Shown piece by piece: positions 35,455 through 46,691 of a stretch of 64,000 nt of DNA. The DNA comes from Lingula anatina. Lineage: Eukaryota > Brachiopoda > Lingulata > Lingulida > Lingulidae. The stretch spans positions 903,922 to 967,921 of the forward strand of contig NW_019775525.1 of the NCBI RefSeq assembly GCF_001039355.2, given 5' to 3'. The notes under the pieces were generated by a model. It worked only from the letters and a program-made list of their open reading frames with translations, was not told the origin of the DNA and did not search any database. Both the position numbers and the translations under genes were made by a program. Numbering within the stretch: position 1 is the stretch's first letter; every line of letters begins with the position of its first letter.

Positions 35455-38451
35455 AGGGAGAAGGGCATACCTGTCAGCACAATGGCTCGTAACATTGGCA
35501 AACTCTGCAGTTTCTTCATTTCTTTTGCACTTGCTATATTGTTACCTCTGTAGAGGAGAGAAATACAAAATGTGAAAATCAGATGAATTTATGATTAAAA
35601 CAAATATATTTGAGTTAATTGATATAAATGGGATTGCTGCTTATATCAAGAATATTTAGGGTTTAATAATGAAGTTTGTTGTATAAGGTGGGCAAGCATA
35701 AAGAGTTCCAGTTTTCAGGCACTCAATTAACTGTGAGATTGTGCCCACTCCAAGGAGTACAGAAACTTTTAAAATTTGGGGTCAATTTCTACATTTTTTC
35801 TTCCCAAACTTATTACATGAGTTTCATAAAATTATTTCCCTTGTCTGACACCTGCTCTTACCGTAGATTTATGTACTGTAAATGTCTGTTTGTATCAGCG
35901 AAACCATCCAGAGCCTCCAACTGATTGTCTCTCAGATGAAGAGTCTGCAGGTTTTCTAGCCTCTCTAAACCTGTCAATTCTGTCAACAAGTTTGCACCCT
36001 GAAGAAATAAATATTTACAAATTCAAATACAATTTAACAACCCACATTATTTCTAGCTTCTTTTCATGAAGAAAGATCAACCAATTTTTGATTTAAATTT
36101 GTAACAATACAAAGCTTTAGGTTCAGGGTAACAATACAGACAACAAAATAACTCTGGTTATCAATTTTTTTGTCTACCTTCTTGATTTTTTTTTCTTTTA
36201 TAGCTCATGTTTTCACCATACTATTATGTACATACTTATATTAAATATATCATATTATATTATGTAAATCAACATTAATGTAGCTTTACTCATAAGTTTT
36301 TCTGGATCTTGGAACACAAAGCACAAACCGAAATGCACGGGCAACAGGAAAGTATGCAGCCAAACTATTCCATCCAAAAATTAAGTTACTTACCAAGAAC
36401 AGGTTTTTCAAATTTGGCAAATACAGTCCTTCTGTAGATTTGAGTTTGTTCCCTCTGAGCTCCAAGGTGTGAAGCCTGGTTAGGATGCTGGGGTCAAAAC
36501 CACTGATAGATGTGATCTCATTGACTGTAAGAGAACATAAGTCAGGTCAATAACAGGGCTTGACATTAAGGGTGGCCCACTGGCCCTGGGCCACTGAAAA
36601 CCAACCTAGGGCCATTGAATTGCTGGGGTCACTGGCCCAAAGAGCAAGTAAAATGTCATGTGGCAAATCGTCCTTACATTATTTACAGATAAAGCCCTGA
36701 ATAACATAAAGAAAATCTTTACCAGACCTGGTACTAGCAATTTCAGAAGGGGGAGGTCTTTTTCTGAAAATTTGGACCTTTTATTGCTACCTTAAATTAA
36801 TTAGTTGACCCCACTTGAAAAATGGTGTAGAACCTAGATCAGATTTTGATTCAGATCGATCCTTTTCCAACCAAAAGGCAGTTTTTTTTGCCCCTCCCCT
36901 TATTGTATCCAGCCCCTTTTATTTATTAGCTTGTCTCTTCTTGGATGTAGGTGCATTGGCAAATCATGGCTTGTTGATCTTAATTGTTAACATTGGGCTG
37001 CTAATACTTTTCATAATGTTGATGTTAACAGCTGAATCAATTAAAGGCAAATTATCTAAAAAAAATCTTTTCTAATTAACTTATTTTCATTAAGTGCATC
37101 TACCCTCCCCCCAGCAAAAAAAAAAAAAAAAAAACAGGAGTAATGTTCATTAAGGAGTAATGTTCATAATTTCCTCCCCCCCCCAAAAAAAAAAAAAAAA
37201 TCAGAGGTAATTTCCATTAGATGCATGAACACCCCTCCATAATAAAAATGAAAAAACTAAGATAAAAACAAACAAAAAATAAATAAATAAGCTGCTCCCA
37301 TGATGGAGACCTTGTTTCACTTACATGATAAAGACAACTGTTCCAGAAGTGGGTGATTCACTCCTTCTGTGGTTTTTATCTTATTCTGATTGAAACTCGC
37401 CACTTGAAGATATGGCAACTCCTCCATCTGAGCACTCTGGAGCAAGTTGGCATCCGCTTTCAGTGTCAGCAAATGTGTTAGGGAATTGAGAGGGGTTAAG
37501 TCCTTGAGATTATTTTTAGATATATCCATGTATCGGAGATGAATGAAAGAACTCAAGATGCTGATGTCTGAAAGGGACCTGAAATGATCAATGAACATAC
37601 ATGTAGAAAAAGAAAATTACACATATATGTGACATAAAAAGGGCTATTTATAAGACAGAGGAGCAAATTGTATGAAATCAGTTTTATCTACTATATACTA
37701 ATATATGAAATTCTGTCTTTAAACAGACCATGTTTGTCATACAATTTGTACACCATGGTTTTCATTAGGTAGATATCAATTCAAATTCTATACTTTATAA
37801 AGGCTACATGTATGAAAGGTTTTTCACACAGAGTCATGTATTCTAAAATTCTGCATGGGATATGGATATCAAGGCATCATAACTAAGTCAGAGAGCCAAT
37901 TATCCAGAAAACTTACTTATCATGAAGGTCTATTCTGACATATGCATGTGCAAGTCCATCTCCAGTTTTACAAAGGAGTGAAAGTGATTCTGCGATGATC
38001 TCCTGTGTCAGTGGGTTTTCTTCAATTTTCTGTATGGCAAATATATAATGATGAATGAAATAAAATGCATTAACGTAAATCATACTATGAGAATCTAATA
38101 TATACATGTACCTGTAGTAATAACAACACTGCACGCCAGAAATACGTGAGAATTACAGACATACACTGTTTTTTTTTATTAGTTGAAAAAAGGACTCTTA
38201 CAGGAATGAATTATCAAATCTACCGAAATCTTATAGTTTCAAATTACAGTATTTCCATTGAAACTTTGACCATCAAGTCGCATTAGCAGTGAGTGTTTTC
38301 GATCAGTGTGGCAATTTGCACTGACGTTCCTTTCAGTTTCGGTTATCAAGCTCACCTCTTCTTCCTCTACTTGTTCTTCTTCACCTTCTTCCCCTTCCGC
38401 TTCTTGTTCCTCTTCTTGCTCTTGTTCTCCAAAATCCTCCTGGTCCGACAT
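30700..38451 (-). CDS. LRRC23: Leucine-rich repeat protein LRRC23, gene-level entry
   Basis: LRRC23 is a radial-spoke (RS3) component of motile cilia and sperm flagella. Eight exons (38356-38451, 37917-38029, 37325-37578, 36394-36524, 35862-35998, 35471-35547, 35119-35273, 30700-30744) join in phase into 1008 nt, 335 codons plus stop (human 343 aa). An acidic N-terminus (1-32) is followed by the signature SLLCKTGDGLAHAYV (about 48-62). Leucine-rich repeats then run from about 80 to 270 (IHLRYMDISKNNL, LTHLLTLKADANLL, LHTLELRGNKL, LQTLHLRDNQL, LQYINLRGNN). The cap NPCEDDEQCRIEVLVHLRRL and LERLDKEEYNE are typical of the family. It converges on PIK3CA. Exons 7 and 8 occur twice because of assembly duplication. 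Confidence 0.92.
30745..32231. other. LRRC23 intron 7, downstream part; no gene seen
   Basis: AT-rich, with a G-rich tract at about 31503-31538. The small open frame near 31867-32100 has no recognisable content. From 32232 on, the intron is in duplicated block C. Confidence 0.5.
32774..32790. promoter_or_regulatory. Palindromic X-box-like (RFX) motif in LRRC23 intron 7, first allele
   Basis: TGGTTGCTTAGCAACCA is a perfect 7-bp inverted repeat around TTA, matching the RFX half-site GTTGC/GCAAC pair. It is followed by GGTG, making a CAGGTG E-box overlap. Kept unchanged in the other allele at 34407-34423. Confidence 0.45.
33482..33636 (-). CDS. LRRC23: LRRC23 coding exon 7, first allele
   Basis: Residues 270-321: NPCEDDEQCRIEVLVHLRRL, then LERLDKEEYNEDDREEAQQL to EELAAD. 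Donor GTAAGA on the minus strand. Differences from 35119-35273 are silent. Confidence 0.9.
33700..33863. repeat. Compound (TG)n-(GA)n microsatellite, first allele
   Basis: TG tract from 33700, spacer TATGCAAGCACTAGCATGTG near 33751-33771, then GA from 33777 to the N. The other allele (35337-35449) has the same layout with a shorter TG part. Confidence 0.9.
33864..33864. other. Single-N contig junction 3
   Basis: Lies at the end of a GA microsatellite; the sequence after it restarts at the position matching 32232. Confidence 0.9.
34407..34423. promoter_or_regulatory. Palindromic X-box-like (RFX) motif, second allele
   Basis: Identical to 32774-32790. Confidence 0.45.
35119..35273 (-). CDS. 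LRRC23: LRRC23 coding exon 7, second allele
   Basis: Residues 270-321, same protein as 33482-33636. Reading through the donor stays open for 75 more codons in this allele (to 34891), but not in the other, so the spliced form is preferred. Confidence 0.9.
35337..35449. repeat. Compound (TG)n-(GA)n microsatellite, second allele
   Basis: TG tract at 35337-35353, spacer TATGCAAGCACACACATGTG, then GA from 35380 to 35449. Confidence 0.9.
35471..35547 (-). CDS. LRRC23: LRRC23 coding exon 6
   Basis: Residues 244-270: GNNIASAKEMKKLQSLPMLR then AIVLT, the last LRR before the cap. Minus-strand acceptor CTCTACAG, donor GTATGC. Confidence 0.9.
35862..35998 (-). CDS. LRRC23: LRRC23 coding exon 5
   Basis: Residues 199-244: GANLLTELTGLERLENLQTL, then HLRDNQLEALDGFADTNRHL, matching human LTTLHLRDNQIDTLSGF. 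Minus-strand acceptor TTTCTTCAG, donor GTAAGA. Confidence 0.92.
36394..36524 (-). CDS. LRRC23: LRRC23 coding exon 4
   Basis: Residues 155-198: FDPSILTRLHTLELRGNKL then EGLYLPNLKNLFL, matching human LISLHTVELRGNQLESTLGI. Minus-strand acceptor TCTTACAG, donor GTAAGT. Confidence 0.92.
36554..36699. mobile_element. MITE, CAGGG ends, 5-bp TSD, in LRRC23 intron 3
   Basis: A 146-bp relative of 14866-15042: left end CAGGGCTTGACATTAAGGGT, right-end complement CAGGGCTTTATCTG, bounded by AATAA at 36549-36553 and 36700-36704. Much of the left half is near identical to the other copy (CCACTGGCCCTGGGCCACTG). Confidence 0.88.
36725..36925. mobile_element. Dispersed repeat, family F6, reverse orientation
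   Basis: Starts CAGACCTGGTACTAGCAATT and holds CCTTTTCCAACCAAAAGG and CCCCTCCCC, the complement of the F6 layout. Diverged. Confidence 0.4.
37325..37578 (-). CDS. LRRC23: LRRC23 coding exon 3
   Basis: Residues 70-154: SSFIHLRYMDISKNNLKDLT, PLNSLTHLLTLKADANLLQS and AQMEELPYLQVASFNQNKI, matching human SYIHLRYVDISENHLTDLSP and NELPYLQIASFAYNQI. Minus-strand acceptor CATTTCAG, donor GTAAGT. Confidence 0.95.
37917..38029 (-). CDS. LRRC23: LRRC23 coding exon 2
   Basis: Residues 33-70: LTQEIIAESLSLLCKTGDGL then AHAYVRIDLHDK, matching human LSLLCKTGNGLAHAYVKLEV, the most diagnostic part of LRRC23. Minus-strand acceptor CCATACAG, donor GTAAGT. Confidence 0.95.
38356..38451 (-). CDS. LRRC23: LRRC23 coding exon 1
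   Basis: Residues 1-32, MSDQEDFGEQEQEEEQEAEG and further glutamates. The ATG at 38451 matches the family start MSDEDD. An in-frame ATG upstream (38493) would add 14 hydrophobic residues unlike the family and was not used. Donor GTGAGC. Confidence 0.9.
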
Positions 38452-38529
38452 TTTGTAAATGAAAATAATTGATATGTAGCAGACGAGAAGCACTTATTCC
38501 CAAGTTGTTGATGATCAAATATGGCGGCT

Positions 38530-38543
38530 GTTTCCTTAGTTAC
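38530..38543 (-). promoter_or_regulatory. LRRC23: X-box-like (RFX) motif 80 bases upstream of the LRRC23 start
   Basis: GTTTCCTTAGTTAC fits the RFX consensus GTYRCC-NN-RGYAAC with two mismatches and the usual 2-base spacer. RFX factors activate ciliary genes through X-boxes close to the start codon, and LRRC23 is a ciliary protein, so the position makes sense. Confidence 0.45.
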
Positions 38544-38730
38544 CACAAGGTGCCCTGGGATAAATATTAGCTTGAAAGATTACATCGACCTCAAAGTAGC
38601 ATTGTTTACCACATTTTACCAATAAGTTCTAAACTCTTCGTTTGTATGCTATACAATAACCGTGTGACAAATTTCCAAATTGCTGGAGATCAGTTTGACG
38701 AGAATCTGCGAGATTTCACCTGTAGCAGAA

Positions 38731-38769
38731 GTAAAGCTGTGTGAGAATGGGTACGAGTGTTTCACCTGG
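38731..38769 (+). other. Candidate first exon, head to head with LRRC23
   Basis: ATGGGTACGAGTG at 38743 opens nine codons ending at a strong donor, GTAAGTAAA. About 300 bases separate it from the LRRC23 start, as in bidirectional promoters. It could be a leader exon of the castor gene or chance. Confidence 0.2.
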
Positions 38770-40330
38770 GCTAGTAAGTAAACTCACTTTTTTATCATCA
38801 AAATTAAAATCAGGTGTGAAGTGAGACTACCTCTCTAGTAGATTAGTGCAAACAGGTGCCAATAAGAGCCCCAAATATCCAAGACAGTTGCCACCGACCG
38901 AGAACAGAAGCCGAAAAAGTCCGATTAAACTTTGGGGCGATTTTTGCACTTTTCGACCCAAATTGATTAATTTTTATGAGTAACCGACACGGGCCGTTTT
39001 CCGCTGTTTCGTACTACTTTGACCTTGTCAATCCCATTTAATGCGATAGGATAAACTGTTATTTTGCCATTGATCGATATTAAATATTTTTACACGTTTT
39101 CTTAGTTTTTAATGAATTTATCCAAAATTAGGATGGGTAGTCTGAATAATAGAAATATACGGACAGTGTAGGTAGAATACATTCTCTTTTAAGTGGCCCA
39201 GGTGCTTTATGCTGTTTTAATTCATGGTTTCATTGACAAGCACGCTTTTTAGTTGATATCATTTTTTTTTCTTTTTTCTTCTTTTTTTTAAGTTTGGATT
39301 TTTTTAATGCAGTTAGGAATGCTGACGAGAAGAGATAAAAATGGGCCTTTTGAGACTTTTCTTATCAAATTTGTCCTGGTTAAACGTTTATATTGAACCA
39401 ACAAATTTGACAGTCGTCCTAGTGTGAAGGGCCCAGATGCAATAAGGTCTTCTATCTTGTGATAAGATTTTGGGTTCAAAGGCAATAAATAGCAGTTGTG
39501 TTGGGATATTTTAACATTAATTTCAGATTTATCATTATGGGCCAGAAAAATGATAAAGTTCGACCAGGGATCAAGTGTTTTGTTTATTTTAGCCTAGATG
39601 AGATTTCAAAAAAATCTTTTTAAGTTACTTTTGTAAAAAAAAAAAAAAGAAAAAAAGATTTTATACAGATATTACATGAACCTATAGTACTGTTATATCT
39701 GTTAAGCAGTGATAGCATTTTATGCCAGTTTTACTCCTGAATTTATTAAGTTGCAATTTACTGAAATTATTTGTTAACTAATTGGTGTTTGAGTCACTGA
39801 TATTGTTTAAGATTATGTTATATATTCTTATTATTTCTGACAAAAAAGGCATCTCAAAGAGAATCTGACATAAAAGATGTAGACTACAATAAAATACATC
39901 TTACATGCAATGAAAGATTTTTATAATTTTTAAAGATGCTGTTTTTAATCTTGGTTCATATTTAACCATATTAAAGTTTTTGATTTAGATGGCTTAGTCA
40001 TTATCATAATTGCATTTAGTGAGCAGTAAGAACTTTGGACCAAATTGAAATTAAGCAACTTTAACTTTGCCATATAATGCCATATTTTCAAAACTGGCAG
40101 TATTGTTCTCAGATTATTATTTAAAAATGAAGGACTTTGACCTGATAAGCTGATATAATTTTTAAGCATGCAGTGATATGATGTTGTCACAACTAAAAGC
40201 TAAATACTTGTGGTAGACAAGCTGTCCCTAGTATTTTTCTCACATTATTACATTTTGTTATGTTTTGCAACTAAAGGTAAATGTTGGCTGAAATAGTCTT
40301 TTCATCAGAAGTGTGAATGACAGAAAAGAT

Positions 40331-40367
<37 letters not shown>
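40331..40367. repeat. (GA)n microsatellite
   Basis: Uninterrupted GA tract followed by G-rich sequence. Confidence 0.9.
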
Positions 40368-40370
<3 letters not shown>

Positions 40371-41383
40371 GGGAGGGAGGGAGGAAGGGGAAGTAAGGGG
40401 GGGGGGGTAGAGAAGTTCCACTTCAGAGAAGAGGTTCTTGTTTTGATATCATTATAATCATAAATTAAGATATTGAAATTATAGATGAACAGCTTTAAGT
40501 CTGATGAGAAAACAGAAGTGCTAAGAAATAAGAACATACCCTATAGAGGAAAAATGTCATTACGGTAAATATTAAATTAGAGTAAAATTATTATTGGGGG
40601 ACACTTAAAATAACTATGTTCCTTCAAACCTTACAAAAGAAAGATGCCAATGTTTCTTTGAATATAATGGCTATAGATACTGTCAGACATGTCACATTCA
40701 TTTTATGCAGGATTGAGAGAGAGGAAAAGAGAGAGAGAGAGATGCCACTTGCACTAATCATATTCACACTTTGATGTCAATATAATTGAGTGGTTACTTC
40801 ACTGCTCGATTCAATTTACATGTGTATCATAATTGATTAAGGTAATCAATAGTTGAGAGCCTGCTTCGCCACAGGTTCATGTATACATTCAGACAAGAGT
40901 ATCGGTCAGTCATTCTTGATTGGAAAATTGGTTTGGCTCACAGCAGCATTATTATAAATGACCAAAAATTTGCCCCCTCCTCATATCACTGACAAATTGA
41001 TTTCTCTCCATTATTCTGGGAAGTAATAAATAACTTTTTAAAATCCTTAGTTAAGTGTTGTGTAATCTAAAGTTATGTATGTAACTCCGGCAGGTAGTGT
41101 TGAATGAAAAGCCATTGCTCTATTTCCCGCTAAAATATGGGCTCCCACCAAATCTCACTTAGTCAAAACAACAGTTTTGAGCCTTTTAGAAATAAAAGTA
41201 AAAGTTTTTGGTCTTTTCCTTTAGAAAGGTCCATTAAATGTGATTCTATTCATCTTAAAGCCATATCGAACACTGCGAATAGGAAAGTCAGCTTTGTTCT
41301 TCAAATAAAACTGCTGGCATAGAAAATTGGTTTTAAGCTCCCGTCATTGATTCTATTCACCGTCCTTGTTATTCCATATTTGT

Positions 41384-41397
41384 GTTGCCACGGCAAC
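41384..41397. promoter_or_regulatory. Consensus X-box (RFX) motif
   Basis: GTTGCCACGGCAAC fits the X-box consensus at all 12 half-site positions. A weaker version, ATTGCCGTGGTTAC, lies 137 bases on at 41534-41547. Confidence 0.45.
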
Positions 41398-42452
41398 TGT
41401 TCAAATAAGCCCCCCCTTACAATGGAGTGCTCGAATAAGCAGGGGGACAATGGGTGCTTTGTTTACATGGAAACCCAATAATTTGGCATTGATACGAATT
41501 GAACCTTGAACGTGTTGACGTTGTACCTGTCTCATTGCCGTGGTTACAAGATAGGTGTTGGTATTTTAATCAATACAGAAACTGGTGATTTAAAGGTATA
41601 AGTGTACAACTTAAAAAAGAGTTTTCAGGAGGCCCTGCACAGAGATAAGGCTGAAAATATTAATCAGTGTGAACAGTGTATGTGTTAAATGTTTTATACC
41701 ACTTTAGAAGGAATTGTGAAAGCTCCCATTATAAACTGAGTGAAGATATTGTAATCATTTTTAAGTGGTGATTTAAAGGTGCGCAGTTAAAGAGCATGTT
41801 AGCTCATAAGCAGTCCCATTCTTTCCCTAAATACAAGAAAGGTTCTGTACTTACAGTAAGTGACTGTTTGTAGGTGATTAAGCATACCAATGTATGTCTT
41901 TCTGTATAGTTTAAGGATTTAAAAAAAGATTTTGTATTTTTTATAATTTATGGTTATGTAACCTCTCTTTCTCTCTCTAAATAAATAAATAAATGAACAC
42001 AAAAATACTCCCTCACGTACTACAGAGGATGAATGAAGATATTTCAATGCAGAAACATGCATGAGTTTGCTCATTTAAATGATGTTTGCACAACTATCAG
42101 TATTTCAACAGTGCTAGACTGTTCCTGTTTCCATTAACACAAATTTTAAAGGGTCCTTGACGCACTTTCATGAAAAGTTACTCTCCATTTTCTAGCATAA
42201 TGACTCACAGATTATGTAAAGATGATGCCTATTTCTTTATGTTGAAGACTAATTTGTCGGACTTCTACCCATGTACCCCCCAAGTTAAGAATCTACTCCT
42301 AACCCTGACATTTTTGTTTATTTCAAAGCATATCCATTGTTCAACTCAGGTTAGTTCACTGCAGTATAAAAGCTTTAAAAGGTGATCCCCATTTCTTAAC
42401 TTGGGAACCCTAAATCCACACACACACCCTGCACCCCCTCCCCCCCCCCCCC

Positions 42453-42498
<46 letters not shown>

Positions 42499-42548
42499 NN
42501 NNNNNNNNNNNNNNNNNNNNNNNNNNNNNNNNNNNNNNNNNNNNNNNN
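42499..42548. other. 50-N gap with similar sequence on both sides
   Basis: Left: AACTTGGGAACCCTAAATCC then C and A homopolymers. Right: AACTTGGGACCCTAAACC then the same homopolymers. Probably another overlapping contig pair broken by poly-C/poly-A. Confidence 0.85.
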
Positions 42549-42570
42549 AACTTGGGACCCTAAACCACCC

Positions 42571-42634
<64 letters not shown>

Positions 42635-43283
42635 TAACCTTGGGACTTGTTCAGTGTCATTTAAAACATTCCATAATTCAACTTGGTTACCTCATTGCAG
42701 TATGGGAGGCACTGTGTGTCTGGAGATAGTGATATGTCAACATAGAAATGAACATCTTAAAACTCCTGTACTCCCATGTTAAGTATATTGTACATGTCAC
42801 GCCTTTAAGATACCTTTTACATGGGTATCTATACACCTTGTTATTGTTTGATGACATGCTTTTAAGTGTTTCTATGGTTGTGAGTATATATTGTAAATTT
42901 GGGTAAATTTGGTAACAATTATAATAACTCTCAAATACTTAATATATATATATTTTTTTTTGGGGGGGGGGCGCTAGGTTTGATGGTGGTGGGGGTCAAT
43001 GAAATAGTTTTAGATGATATTAGCTTTTCTGTGATGTCGAGCCTTGGTCAATCTGAATACCCCACCTTTCAACAGCATTTTTTTTTTTTAATTTGGAAGT
43101 TTCGAAAATTTTGAAAGAAAAACAAAAATTTACAATTGAAAGTTACAGGATTGTTCCCAAAAGTGTGTCTTCCAGAATAAAGTGAAATTGTCAAAGATGA
43201 GTGACTGTAGGCACACGAGGAAATATATTGGTCTTACTAGTATGTGTGGTATCAGTTCTAAAGATCAGGTATTTACAGAAATC

Positions 43284-43290
<7 letters not shown>

Positions 43291-43369
<79 letters not shown>
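43291..43369. repeat. (AT)n microsatellite
   Basis: About 39 AT units. Confidence 0.95.
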
Positions 43370-43373
<4 letters not shown>

Positions 43374-44074
43374 AAGTATGGCAGAACCCACAGATTTAAA
43401 TGTGAAACATGTTTAACACTTTGGGTGTGCAATTTCAGAAAAAAAACAAATTCCTTGATCTTTGTCATTATATGAAATTAGTCATAGGCACACATGTCAG
43501 TTGGCAACCTTTGTTTTTAAGAAGAATGTAAAAAAGTACTTTTTCAAGGTCAAAATAAGAATGATTATATAATAAGCTAGTCTGTCTATCACATTTTGTA
43601 TACAATTCATTCATTTTCATCATGGTTCATAAACACCGGTCGTGTTAATTCTATTTAATGAAAAAGTAAATTTAAAATTAAATATAATGATTTGGTGATA
43701 ATTGCTAATCAATTTTAATTAACTGCAATCCATGAAGTAGTTACTACTATTTCATTCCACCAGGTTTTAAAATCAACACACCAGCAAATAATTTCATCAG
43801 ATTAAAGAAGTGAAAAAAAAAAAAAAAAAAACGCTCGAGTAAAGATAACCATCTCCGAGGCATGGTTAAATGAAATATGATAGTGCTTGGTTCAGTGAGG
43901 TTTCATGTCTTAGTTTGTTATAAGCTGCTCTGTGACATTGTCACAGGTGCTCTGTGAAAGGATAAGGTGCTGGTAGGAGTTGTTCCTCATTTGTGCCATA
44001 TACCCGATTGCACGATGCCTTGTATGATGCAAACACTCACATGTGAACGCATGCCTACACACACAGAAGCTGTC

Positions 44075-44080
<6 letters not shown>

Positions 44081-44168
<88 letters not shown>
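44081..44168. repeat. Compound (TG)n-(GA)n microsatellite
   Basis: TG to 44139 then GA to 44168, followed by ACACAGGTCTGCCAGGAACT. The same arrangement and flank recur at 45165-45255. Confidence 0.93.
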
Positions 44169-44170
<2 letters not shown>

Positions 44171-44263
44171 ACAGGTCTGCCAGGAACTGAAATTAGAGCC
44201 AGTCTCCCATCACACATGTGCATGCATACATGCAAACACTCAGATGTGCATACACATGTGCGT

Positions 44264-44264
<1 letters not shown>

Positions 44265-44325
<61 letters not shown>
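44265..44325. repeat. (CA)n microsatellite
   Basis: About 30 CA units, roughly 95 bases downstream of the TG-GA tract and complementary to it, so the locus could fold. Confidence 0.93.
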
Positions 44326-44328
<3 letters not shown>

Positions 44329-45164
44329 GCCCAATTGAGAGCTAAATTGATCTCTTTCTAGAGGTGAGAAGTGGTAAGAAATATGTTCAAAATTTTGATC
44401 AGCACAATGCTGCAGTCTCTGTCAAAAGCATTTTAGGCCAATGGTCTTCAAGTGGCATGGGTTACTACGTTAGTATTATGTAAAATTTTAACTTTTTTAC
44501 TAGCCCATAATGGCTATTGCTTCTATAGTACTAGTAGGCAATTGCCAAGGGCTAGCGCCCAACAGTACAGACTATAGGTAGTTATTAGATGGTAGCACAA
44601 TTTATGTTTCGGTTATATTGAACAAAACTTATCTGAGTGGCCTGGAAATTATGCAGTAAAATGTGTGGTAAAATATTGTTCATTCAATGCAAATCATATC
44701 TGAGCAGTGTTGCTACCCAAATTCAGATATGTATTTAAAATAAAAACTTATATGGCATATAAAGTAATCACGGTGCTTAGCTATCTTTATTTTAATAGGG
44801 CTTGTCCTCTAAAAAGTGTTCACAGAGCTAGCAATGTTAGTAGTCTGAATAACATTCATGTAGCTGTATTATACTGTATTGGTGACATCTGTATCTGAAG
44901 GGAAAACATAGTTTTGGTATGATTAGGATGGTTACAACCACAAATATGCACTTATTCTTTTGCTGAGATTAGGTTTTTATTTCTGCCTGGCCTACTTATT
45001 ACCTAACATTCTTGAGTTTTAAGGTTAGTCATCCAGAATATATGGATGTATTTACTAGCTGAGCCATGTGTTGTATGAATATTTTAGATAAATGATTCTC
45101 ATGGACCATTATTACATCATTTCTTCATGGTTCTTTTTATATGATCTAAAAAAGCTATCAGAAT

Positions 45165-45255
45165 GGTGTGTGTGTGTGTGTATATGTGCGTGTGTGCATG
45201 AGAGAGAGAGAGAGAGAACAGGTCTGCCAGGAACTCAAATTAGAGCCAACTACCC
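45165..45255. repeat. Second compound TG-GA repeat with conserved flank
   Basis: Short TG tract, TATATGTGCGTG spacer, GA tract at 45200-45217, then ACAGGTCTGCCAGGAACTCA and AATTAGAGCCAACTACC, matching the flank after 44168. Confidence 0.7.
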
Positions 45256-46677
45256 TCTCTCTCCCAATATATCACTCTTTATATTATCAGTTATTCTTAC
45301 CCCCCTCTCTCTCTTGCTTAAGGGCTTCTCTTATTTAATTTTCAGCCACCAAATGCATATTTTCTATATTATTTTGTACAATTTTCATATTTTTGCCATT
45401 CTCAATCCATTGCAGCACAAAGAAAATAAAAAAAAATCACCTAATCCTAACTCTGCAGCTACCAGCTATGAGACACATCATCCAATTGTAATGAAATACC
45501 CTGAAACCCGACTACTTATATTTACACATTTTTCATGTAGAGATCAATTCTAGCATAATATATGTCAAAATACAAACGTGAATTGCTTCAGGGCTTCCTT
45601 CTCTCCTGGTATATTTTATGATCCTCCAATGTAACTAACAAATACCAAAAAAATGTGCATTGATATGTGATGAGAATATAGAAGTTACCATCATAAGTAT
45701 TAGTTAGGGATAATTTGGGCTTTAATGGCATGGTGAGGATAATTGTACTTCTCTCCTTCATAGATTAGGCTGTTCAGTAGGGGATTATTGTGTTAAGTTG
45801 AATATCAGACTAAATTGTGCAATCAGAGAGCCAAGGTAACCTGGAATTTGATCAATTTTTCATAAAAATTACCTTTCGCAATATGTTTTATACATTGTAT
45901 TCTGCTTGTTTTTATTTAAACACAGATGATTAAAAAAAAGCTGTCCCAGAGATAAAACCCCTTTCTTCTTATTGCACTTTAATAGGGCAGTATTGTTTAC
46001 TATTTCCAACAAAAATATTTCCACAGAATGTAATTTAATAAAACAAAGAGAAAAAAATTGCATTTATTGAAATTGTGGCGGTTTCCTCCAACTATGAGTT
46101 AATCTCTTGTGCATATTTAGGGCTTGCTGTTGTGAAGGAATAGATAGAAAATATAAATCATCTGATAAAGAACCCAAGACTGATTTTTGATCTCATCAAG
46201 TACTTAATAGATGTGACATTGTAGGAGACTTCTAGTCTGCAAATGAATGATGACGAAATCATGTTGCCAGATTTCAGAAAATTCACAAAACATCTTTTAT
46301 CGTCATTCTCAATTTTGGCCAAAGAAGTGGAAATATGTTCTCTCATTTACAAGTCGACACTCCAAAGGCACACACCTGCTTTTATTACCGAGTTAAAAAA
46401 TGTGCGAGAGTACCATTGTGTCTGTCATGCTTAATTGCAACATGCTTTTTAAATGGAGAAAGCGACACCTTTTCTTCTATTTTGTTTCTAACCAGTACCT
46501 AATAACACCCAAACCAACACTATTTGTGTTGAAAAACCGACAAAACACCTTTTATTCTGACCGTGCTTAATTTTGGACGAAAGCAAGGCATTTGTATTGG
46601 GATAGCAAAAAGCTTTTACCTGTGACTCGTAGCAACCGACTACACATTCTATTTGTGTTTGGCGAGTCTATATAGCT

Positions 46678-46691
46678 GTTGCTATGGCAAC
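46678..46691. promoter_or_regulatory. X-box (RFX) motif
   Basis: GTTGCTATGGCAAC, the classical vertebrate-type X-box core. Confidence 0.45.

Noticed and set aside
38452-38493. Upstream in-frame ATG extending LRRC23 by 14 residues
   Set aside because: The extension is hydrophobic and unlike the family, whereas MSDQED at 38451 matches the usual start.
42346-42660. Glycine- or phenylalanine-rich frame across the N gap
   Set aside because: Translation of poly-C, poly-A and Ns.
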